Below, one piece after another: positions 7,683-13,600 of a stretch of 13,836 bases of DNA. The position numbers and the translations under genes are program-made. The stretch's first letter is position 1. Each line of letters begins with the position of its first letter. Below the pieces are notes generated by a model. It saw nothing but the letters and a program-made list of their open reading frames with translations. It was not told the DNA's origin and made no database searches. Source of the DNA: Anaerolineales bacterium. Lineage in GTDB: Bacteria > Chloroflexota > Anaerolineae > Anaerolineales > Villigracilaceae. The DNA is taken from assembly GCA_024763295.1 (NCBI GenBank), contig JANTFU010000025.1, positions 1-13,836 of the forward strand, written 5' to 3'.

Positions 7683-8717
7683 TTACCGATGCGCAACTAA
7701 ATAATCATACCGCGCCCGTAAAGTGCTGTAAATATAGTTCTGCCAAACGGGGACAATGCGGTCTTGCGCGTAACTATGTGTAGCGTAGGTTTGGATGATG
7801 AAACGATCATCAATGCAGGAGACAGCCACAATATCGCCGCCATTGGCTTTACCGTAAAGACTCCATAGCGGGGTGGCATCGCCGCCGGGGGCGAGGCGCA
7901 TCCGGTCGCCGAGATCAGTCCAGAGCCAGTAGCCGGTTACTCTCGTGAGCGAAAGTCCCTCGTTGGGATAATGGTGAGCGCGGTGGCTACCATTGACGGC
8001 GTAGATAACGGTGTCTTCGATATCGTTGCCGCGCCAATCACGGTCAAATGCCACGCCACAACGTCCGGTGAGCAGGCTCAGTTTACCGTTTCCCAAACTG
8101 TCCATCGCCCACTCCTCTAAAATCACGGACGATCCGTTGGTGATAGCGTCATTCAAATATTCGTAAAATTCGCCCTGTAAATCGGTGCGTAATTCTTTGG
8201 CAGCGATAATCAAATCCCAGCCCTCGCCACGCGGACCATTGGTCAGCAAGGCGTCCTTAAAGCGTCCGAGCGCATCGGCTTCGTCGATGTAGCTCAAGCC
8301 CATGCCGTTGAGCGCAATCGGGACATAGCGATAAACGCCATAATCGCCCGCAATATCTTCAAAGACCAATATACTAGCATCTTTCATCCAATCTTCAAAT
8401 TCGGGCATGTTTTCGGCTGGGTTTGCGGTGGGCGGAACGGCGGTCGGTTGAGCGGGCGCAGCAGTCGGTTGGACAACAACTGTGACTGCTTGCACGGGCG
8501 CTTGTGTTGGCGCGGCTGGTGCCGCCGGCTGATTTTGCAATGCCGCTTGCGTTACTTGCAACGACATGGCGGTTGCTTCCAGTTCGAGCGCGGCTCTTGT
8601 CGGGTCAAACGCGGGTTGCTGTTGTGCAGCGGGCGTGCCGATTGTGCAAGCAAAGATAAAGGTCAATAGACCTAATAATACAACCGTGCGCGTGCGATAT
8701 TTTGCGAAGGGCGACAT
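7683..8717 (-). CDS. Putative lipoprotein of unknown function with a proline/threonine/alanine-rich linker
   Basis: A 344-residue exported protein. The start at 8717 is chosen because AAGGAG (minus strand, 8724-8729) lies just upstream. An in-frame TTG at 8762 would add 15 residues before the signal sequence and has no such support. Residues 1-24 form a signal peptide (charged SPFAKYRTR, hydrophobic TVVLLGLLTFIF) ending in a lipobox-like IFAC with C24 as the lipidation site. Residues 30-103 are low in complexity and rich in A, Q, P and T, a surface tether common in Chloroflexota lipoproteins. Residues 105-344 look globular: an alternating strand/helix start (SILVFEDIAG, WDLIIAAKEL, SSVILEEW) recalls class I glutamine amidotransferase-like folds, but I see no catalytic Cys-His-Glu triad. 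C220 and C301 could form a disulfide. I do not recognise a named family. Confidence 0.75.
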   Translation of the reverse strand: MSPFAKYRTRTVVLLGLLTFIFACTIGTPAAQQQPAFDPTRAALELEATAMSLQVTQAALQNQPAAPAAPTQAPVQAVTVVVQPTAAPAQPTAVPPTANPAENMPEFEDWMKDASILVFEDIAGDYGVYRYVPIALNGMGLSYIDEADALGRFKDALLTNGPRGEGWDLIIAAKELRTDLQGEFYEYLNDAITNGSSVILEEWAMDSLGNGKLSLLTGRCGVAFDRDWRGNDIEDTVIYAVNGSHRAHHYPNEGLSLTRVTGYWLWTDLGDRMRLAPGGDATPLWSLYGKANGGDIVAVSCIDDRFIIQTYATHSYAQDRIVPVWQNYIYSTLRARYDYLVAHR

Positions 8718-8753
8718 CTGCTTCTCCTTTTGAATTATGAAAACTCTCTCCTC

Positions 8754-8759
8754 ATTATA
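8754..8759 (-). promoter_or_regulatory. -10 box of the lipoprotein promoter, directly after the ychF terminator
   Basis: On the minus strand these bases read TATAAT, a perfect -10 element, 36 bases upstream of the lipoprotein ATG (8717). Initiation would be near 8747, upstream of the ribosome binding site. The bases at -35 fall in the preceding terminator hairpin and match the consensus poorly, so promoter strength is uncertain. Confidence 0.5.
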
Positions 8760-8760
8760 C

Positions 8761-8788
8761 AAAAACCCTTAAGGAAAAACCTTAAGGG
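8761..8788 (-). terminator. Rho-independent terminator of the ychF gene
   Basis: On the minus strand CCCTTAAGG (8788-8780) pairs perfectly with CCTTAAGGG (8774-8766) around a five-base TTTTT loop. TTTTT follows at once (8765-8761). It starts about 40 bases after the stop codon at 8828 and separates ychF from the lipoprotein gene on the same strand. Confidence 0.9.
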
Positions 8789-8827
8789 CTGATTGCAGTT
8801 TGGATTACATTTATCCTGTTTTTTGCG

Positions 8828-9889
8828 TTAGAGATTAAAGCGCACATGCATGATTTCGCCATCCTGCACAACATATTGCTTGCCTTCGAGTCGCAGCTTG
8901 CCTTTGTTGCGCGCCTCCGCCATGCTACCGAGTTCAGTCAGGTCTTCGTAGCTAACTGTTTCGGCGCGGATGAAGCCTTTTTGCAGGTCGGTGTGGATTA
9001 CGCCCGCCGCTTCGGGCGCAGTAGCGCCACGTTTAACCGTCCACGCACGGACTTCGTCTTCGCCAACGGTAAAGAAGGATTGCAGCTCAAGCAGGTCATA
9101 CGACAAGCGGATCATCTTGTTCAAGCCCGGCTCTGTGATGCCATATTCTTCCATAAAAAGGGCTGCATCTTCTTCGGGAAGTTGCGAGATTTCCATCTCA
9201 AGTTTGCCCATTAATGAAACGATGGGGACACCAAAGTCCGTATCGAACGTGGGTTCGGCTTGCCCTTCGCCGAGATTCAGGAGTACCAGCATTGGTTTTC
9301 TGGTCAGTAAGCCAAAGCCGGAGAGGTCGGCGAGTTCGAGTTCGGTTAGTGCCAACTCGCGGAGGGGCTTCTCCTCCGAAAGAGTGTCATGCAATTTTTC
9401 AAAGAGCGCTATCTTGCGCGCGTTGACGGCTTTATCGGTGCCGCCGCGTTTTCTTTCCTCCCCCAATTTTTCGAGTTGGCGCTCCACTTGGATGAGGTCG
9501 TTTAGCAGTAATTCGCCATTCATCGCCTCGATGTCTCTAAGCGGATCCACACTTCCGGTCACGTGCGCTACGTTTCCGTCTTCAAAACAGCGTACAACGT
9601 GAATCAAGCCGTCCATTTGGGCGATCTGGTTGAGCAATTGTCCCGAAATATTTCCCTGCCCGCTGCCTTCAAGACCGGCGATGTCTGCGTAGGTGACTTT
9701 GGCATAGATGGTCTTTTTTGGGTTGTACATTTTAGAGAGTACATCCACGCGCGGATCGGGGACATCGACGACGGCGGTGTTGACATCAAAACGACCGGCG
9801 CTGGCAGTAGTGGGGGTGTCTTTGCCGGTGAGGGCGTTGAAGAGGGTGGTTTTGCCTGTTTGAGGGAGTCCGATAATGCCTAGTTTCAT
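8828..9889 (-). CDS. ychF: YchF/OLA1-type P-loop ATPase (Obg-related)
   Basis: A 353-residue cytoplasmic NTPase of the TRAFAC Obg family, close to the usual 363. Motifs in order are the P-loop GLPQTGKTT (7-15), a switch II DIAGL (69-73) and, in the G4 position, NLGE (205-208). The NxxE form replaces the NKxD guanine-specificity motif and is why YchF/OLA1 proteins prefer ATP. A coiled segment lies near 127-175. The C-terminal TGS domain covers about 270-353 (SFFTVGEDEVRAW ... GKLRLEGKQYVVQDGEIMHVRF). The family binds ribosomes and affects translation and stress responses. The start is 9889, because AAAGGA lies seven bases upstream. An in-frame TTG at 9904 would place that ribosome binding site inside the gene. 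The switch II region reads DIAGLEGSGQGN rather than the common DIAGLVKGAS, so it belongs to a diverged branch. Confidence 0.9.
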   Translation of the reverse strand: MKLGIIGLPQTGKTTLFNALTGKDTPTTASAGRFDVNTAVVDVPDPRVDVLSKMYNPKKTIYAKVTYADIAGLEGSGQGNISGQLLNQIAQMDGLIHVVRCFEDGNVAHVTGSVDPLRDIEAMNGELLLNDLIQVERQLEKLGEERKRGGTDKAVNARKIALFEKLHDTLSEEKPLRELALTELELADLSGFGLLTRKPMLVLLNLGEGQAEPTFDTDFGVPIVSLMGKLEMEISQLPEEDAALFMEEYGITEPGLNKMIRLSYDLLELQSFFTVGEDEVRAWTVKRGATAPEAAGVIHTDLQKGFIRAETVSYEDLTELGSMAEARNKGKLRLEGKQYVVQDGEIMHVRFNL

Positions 9890-9913
9890 AATTTCCTTTA
9901 GCAACTTTAGCAG

Positions 9914-9960
9914 TTAGATTTTAGACTTTAGCGGGCTAAAGTCTGGAGTCTAAAGTCTAA
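9914..9960. repeat. Inverted repeat built from AGACTTTAG units
   Basis: The centre GACTTTAG CGGG CTAAAGTC (9924-9931 with 9936-9943) is a perfect eight-base hairpin. A larger alternative pairs TTAGATTTTAGAC (9914-9926) with GTCTAAAGTCTAA (9948-9960) with one mismatch. It lies in the leader region of ychF (minus strand) and just upstream of the tRNA-Leu promoter. The heptamer-like unit (T)AGACTTTA recurs at least three times on the two strands. Confidence 0.75.
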
Positions 9961-9973
9961 TGTCTGTAAATCC

Positions 9974-10002
9974 TTGACCAGTCTGCGTGGTCTGTGTATA
10001 CT
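9974..10002 (+). promoter_or_regulatory. Sigma-70-type promoter of tRNA-Leu
   Basis: TTGACC (9974-9979) and TATACT (9997-10002) are each five-of-six matches to the -35 and -10 consensus, with an ideal 17-base spacer. Initiation near 10009 would give a 5' leader of about 31 bases before the mature tRNA. This is the best promoter in the window. Confidence 0.85.
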
Positions 10003-10015
10003 TGCGTTCGCTATT

Positions 10016-10037
10016 GTCGAAGTGCATTGCACTGAGC
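10016..10037. repeat. Short palindromic element GTCGAAG ... CTGAGC in the tRNA leader
   Basis: The leader contains AGTGCATTGCACT (10021-10033), an inverted repeat, framed by GTCGAAG (10016-10022) and CTGAGC (10032-10037). The same two modules, GTCGAAG and CTGAGC, occur in the nested palindrome inside the DUF2298 gene at 12439-12540, so they probably belong to one repeat family. The element ends only two bases before the tRNA 5' end. Confidence 0.5.
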
Positions 10038-10039
10038 AA

Positions 10040-10121
10040 GCCGAAGTGGCGGAACTGGCAGACGCGCACGACTCAAACTCGTGTTCCGCAAGGAGTGTGG
10101 GTTCGATTCCCACCTTCGGCA
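10040..10121 (+). tRNA. tRNA-Leu (anticodon CAA)
   Basis: The sequence folds as a class II tRNA. The acceptor stem GCCGAAG (10040-10046) pairs with CTTCGGC (10114-10120), with discriminator A at 10121. The D-arm contains GGAACTGGCAGAC. The anticodon arm is CACGA-CTCAAAC-TCGTG (10067-10083), with anticodon CAA at 10074-10076, reading UUG. The long variable arm TTCCGCAAGGA forms the extra stem typical of leucine tRNAs. The T-arm is GTGGG-TTCGATT-CCCAC. The 3' CCA is not encoded (CAG follows the discriminator) and must be added by the CCA-adding enzyme. A strong promoter and a terminator flank it, so it is a single-gene transcript. Confidence 0.96.
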
Positions 10122-10130
10122 CAGCATTAT

Positions 10131-10158
10131 AGCACGCTCGAAAGAGCGTGCTTTTTTT
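10131..10158 (+). terminator. Rho-independent terminator of tRNA-Leu
   Basis: AGCACGCTC (10131-10139) pairs perfectly with GAGCGTGCT (10144-10152) around a GAAA tetraloop. A T-run to 10158 follows. It begins nine bases after the mature tRNA end. The last two T bases are also part of the stop codon of the convergent response regulator gene. Confidence 0.95.
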
Positions 10159-10522
10159 ATTCTGCAAGCATCTTTTCGACAACTTCCTGTAGGCGCATGA
10201 TGCTGACCGGTTTAATCAAGACGGTTTCACCCGCAGCGATTAGATCGCGTCCTGCCATCAAATCGGCGGTAGTCACGAGTATCTTCAGGTTTGCACCACA
10301 GCCCGAAATGGCACGGATTTTCTCAATTGTTTCCGGTCCCCATGAGTAGGGGACGTGCAAATCAAGAATTAGTAAATCCGGTGGCTGTTTCTGTAACTCT
10401 GCTAACAGATTTTTGCCATCCCGATTGAGGTAAATCCTGTAACCGGCGTGCTCCAGTGTCCTTTGGTAGATGTTGCCAATATTGGTGTCATCTTCGACGA
10501 TATAGATATATTGGGAATTCAT
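10157..10522 (-). CDS. Stand-alone receiver-domain response regulator
   Basis: A 121-residue protein consisting of a single CheY-like REC domain with no output domain. Expected residues are present: acidic pair D11-D12 in VEDD, phospho-acceptor D54 in LILDLHVP, the switch threonine region VTTAD (T84/T85), and K104 in LIKPVS. It should be phosphorylated by a histidine kinase or accept phosphate in a relay, then act by protein contact. No kinase is encoded in the window, so its partner is unknown. I chose the start at 10522 because the receiver fold begins right there (YIYIVEDD). An upstream in-frame ATG at 10645 would add 41 residues that look non-coding. No Shine-Dalgarno sequence precedes 10522; instead a TATAAT box lies six bases upstream. 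The stop codon overlaps the tRNA-Leu terminator. Confidence 0.85.
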   Translation of the reverse strand: MNSQYIYIVEDDTNIGNIYQRTLEHAGYRIYLNRDGKNLLAELQKQPPDLLILDLHVPYSWGPETIEKIRAISGCGANLKILVTTADLMAGRDLIAAGETVLIKPVSIMRLQEVVEKMLAE

Positions 10523-10528
10523 ATTGTT

Positions 10529-10534
10529 ATTATA
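10529..10534 (-). promoter_or_regulatory. -10 box six bases before the response regulator start: probable leaderless mRNA
   Basis: On the minus strand these bases read TATAAT, followed by AACAAT and then ATG (A at 10522). Initiation usually falls about seven bases after a -10 box, which here is the A of the start codon itself. No ribosome binding site is present, consistent with leaderless translation. No good -35 hexamer is seen. An imperfect tandem repeat ACGAGTAC-ACGAGTAT overlaps the element. Confidence 0.5.
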
Positions 10535-10639
10535 CTCGTGTACTCGTAGATGCCATGTAGAAAACCGCGTTTTTGGGGCAATTCGATGATATGCCAAAAC
10601 AGTCTCGCGCCGAGGAGGCATTGCGTCACCTAGTAAATT

Positions 10640-10664
10640 AGGCATTCCTGTTCAACTGATGCCT
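10640..10664. repeat. Small inverted repeat after the DUF2298 stop codon
   Basis: AGGCAT (10640-10645) and ATGCCT (10659-10664) are inverted copies separated by 13 bases, directly downstream of the DUF2298 gene on the minus strand. There is no T-run after it, so it is at best a weak 3' hairpin. The region 10523-10666 otherwise shows no gene I would support. Confidence 0.3.
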
Positions 10665-10666
10665 GA

Positions 10667-13600
10667 TTACCTGACAGCATAAATCACCGTCTTCCCCTCA
10701 CGGAAGACCTCATCCCAAAGCGCGCCGTTATAAATCTCAAACTTTGCCAGCCCTTCGGGGGTGTAATACTGATGCTCGACCTGCCCGACAACGATATAGC
10801 GGACATGATACTTTTGCAAGAAAAGCTGCGTTTCGTGAATATCAACGCTATTGTAGAAGCTGCCAACTTCCGCCACACGATCGGTAACAACGGTGGGATT
10901 AAGCGCGCGCTGCTGGCGCTGATGCCAGTTCCAGCCGACGACGCCGGGCAAACCCGTGTAAATGGTGTAGCGGCTGCCCCAGCGATATTCAGGCGTGTTG
11001 GCTTCGACGATGACCGGTGAGCCGACAATATTCTCGCGCATCCATAGAATCCCGTCGTAATCCTGACTCAAGTCCATTTCAACGCCATCCCAGTAAGGGG
11101 CAGATTTCATGTATGCCATGCCGTCAAGCCCATTTGGAGCGCTGGCATCCACACGGTCGCGCATTTTGTCGAGCGTAGCGGTGATGGTGAAAAGCATCGC
11201 CCCAATTACGAGCGCGCCCAAAACCATGCGCCAGGCGCTTTGCCAACGGTCTGTCCATTTGCGGGTTTCGGGCAGCAGCCAAATCAATGCTGCGCCTGCG
11301 CTGATGGCGAAGAATGTCCACGCTTGCAAATAGAGTTTGAAGACGGTGTTCATGCGCCCGATGTCGCCTGCCAAAGCGATCACTTCAACGATGGTTGTCA
11401 GCGCCAAACCTGTTCCCACGATGAATAAAACGAGACGTTTCCGCTCGTCGAGTTCCCTTTGTAAGATCAGTAACCCAGCCCAAAGCAGGAGCGGCACGGT
11501 AATCCAGCCAATCCGCACTTTGAGAAATGCCAATCCAAGCAAAAGCCCGATTAGCAGGACAAAAATCCCCTGCATCGCCCCGCGCCATTTTGCAAGCGCC
11601 GAATAGGGCGTGCGCGCCATCCATTCGTGCGTCTCCCACCACATCCACGAAACGATTACGAAAAGCAGCAGCCCCCACTGCGCAAAATACGAGCCGACTG
11701 GCGTGTGCGAGCCTTTCCAGGCGTTGATCTTGCCATACGCCTGCCCGAAATTGGCGATGTAGGGCTGGTAGAGCAGGCTGCTTAGGACAACGAAAAGAGC
11801 CACGCCGCCAATGGCGAGAAAAATCTTTTGGGACACGGATTTACACGGAGTAAAAACTTTTTGCTCTTTTTCCGTGCCGTCCGTGTTTTTCCGTGTACAG
11901 GAATATCGGATAAGGGCGTAGGCGATGACGATTGCGAGGAGCGGAAGATACGCGTATAAATCCCAAGTGTTGGTGGGACGTAACGCGCCCACAATTAGGC
12001 TGGCTACCGTTATCTCGACTCCGATTTGGGCGAGCGAGTTTTTTCCGCTAATGCGTGCGCTCAAGAAGGATACCGCCCAAGCGATAGCGAGCAGCGCCAA
12101 CGGCAAAACGATCATGTGGGCGTGCAGGTCGCTGTAGAGGAAGGTAAAAAGCGGGAATTCGGTAATCGGTTCCACATCGCCGGGGGCGGGGATGACTCGA
12201 CTGGGGAACCAGTACCAGTCTCCCCATCCGATAGGCAGCAATGCGCCCTGCGTAATAATGCGCCAAAGCCCCTGCATGGCAAAGGAGAAATGCTTGAAAA
12301 TGCTGATATCGGCGGTGTGAGCGGTTGGATCGACGATGCGCTGCAAGCCCTGGTAGATCGCGCGGATGGTGCCGAGATTGCCGAGCAGGAGCATGAAGGC
12401 GGAGGCGGCGAGGCCAGCGAAGAAGTTGTTACCAGTCTCTGAGCGGAGGCTGAACGAATGTGAAGCCGTAGTCGAAGAGCGGTGTTCATTGTCATCCGCT
12501 CCGTCCTTCGACTGCGCTCCCTGTCGGTCGCTCCGCTCAGGAACTGCGCTCGCTTCTTTTATGTTAGTAGAAGAGAACTTAGAAGACAAGAATTGAATGG
12601 TGAGAGAGAAAAATCTCCATGTTCGATAAATTTGCTTTGCTTTTGCAGCAGGCTGCGGCAAGTCTTCGAGTTTATACGGCATCTCTCTGTTTATAAAAGA
12701 AATGAAAGTTTCTTTTGAATCATCTTGCGTACTCGTTTTATCCCGCTCAGGAGCTGCGCTCGTTTCTTCTTTCTTCTTTCTACTTGCTACGAGATTCCAT
12801 CCCACCGAAAACGCCCCAATCCCAACTAAAGCAAACAATGTCGGCAAAAGATAGTTATAAGCCGTCGTCGGGGTCAGTCCAAGCAACTTGATCGGCGTAC
12901 CTACTAGCACAAAGCCGAAATAGTAGTAGTTCAGGTAGCCGCCCGCAAACCAGGGATCGTAAGGCGGGAAGGAGGTGCTCTTCATCACTGCCATCCAATA
13001 GGATAAGTCCATCGGGCGTTCACCGCCTTTGGAGGGATGCCAGAGGTCGGGGTTGGCGATGCGGATGATGAGGTCGATCAGGAAGAAGGCGAGGAAGAGA
13101 CCTTCGATGATTAGATAATAACAACGGTTGGAATTCCATTCCTGCTTTATATATTCGATGAATCTGCGAGGCGCACGCTCTTGCGCCGAAGCAGTCTCAT
13201 CGTTAGCAGGGAGATTGCTTCGACGGTGAAGCTGTCTCGCAAATTCATTGTAAAAGAGGAAAGAACCAACAACAACAATGCCGAGGAAAACCAGCCCAAT
13301 CGTCAAGCGGGAATACGCCACACCGACCGAGCCGAGCAGCCAAGAGAAATACGCCAGTAGCAGCAGACCGAAAATCCGTGCGAGGGGATAGCCTTTGTCT
13401 GCGAGACCTGGAAAAGCCCGCCGCACGATGGGATAGGTGAAGATGCCCAAGATGAAAACGAAGAAATACCAAACCAACATGCCAACAACAGGCACTTTGT
13501 TCAGCAGCGAGTTGGGCGGGAAAAGTTCTGTCCAGGTGCCGCCAGCTTGCTGCTTTTCCCAGACATCGGCAGGGAGCATGAGGTCTTTTTCCGCTTCGGC

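Noticed and set aside
8718..8762. Upstream TTG start for the lipoprotein
   Set aside because: It would put 15 residues ahead of the signal peptide and overlap the TATAAT box. The ATG at 8717 has a good ribosome binding site.
8970..9602. Open frame of 210 codons on the + strand opposite ychF
   Set aside because: The product is serine-rich and low in complexity, typical of an antisense shadow. ychF is well supported on the other strand.
9890..9904. Upstream TTG start for ychF
   Set aside because: The AAAGGA ribosome binding site of the ATG at 9889 would fall inside the gene, and the P-loop is normally close to the N-terminus.
243..10522. The propeller sensor and the orphan receiver as one signalling system
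   Set aside because: The sensor has no kinase domain to phosphorylate the receiver, the genes are about 7 kb apart on opposite strands, and housekeeping genes lie between them.
10523..10645. 41-residue N-terminal extension of the response regulator
   Set aside because: The added residues (MPNLLGDAMPPRR...) do not resemble part of a receiver domain, no ribosome binding site is evident at 10645, and the fold starts at the internal ATG. Kept only as a refutation test for the leaderless model.
12026..12442. Open frames on the + strand opposite the DUF2298 gene
   Set aside because: They are antisense to a strongly supported membrane protein, and their products are repetitive and motif-free.
12439..12767. 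CRISPR array or insertion sequence as the explanation of the repeats
   Set aside because: Only two direct copies exist, with no regular spacers, no transposase and no cas gene. The structure is palindromic rather than repeat-spacer.
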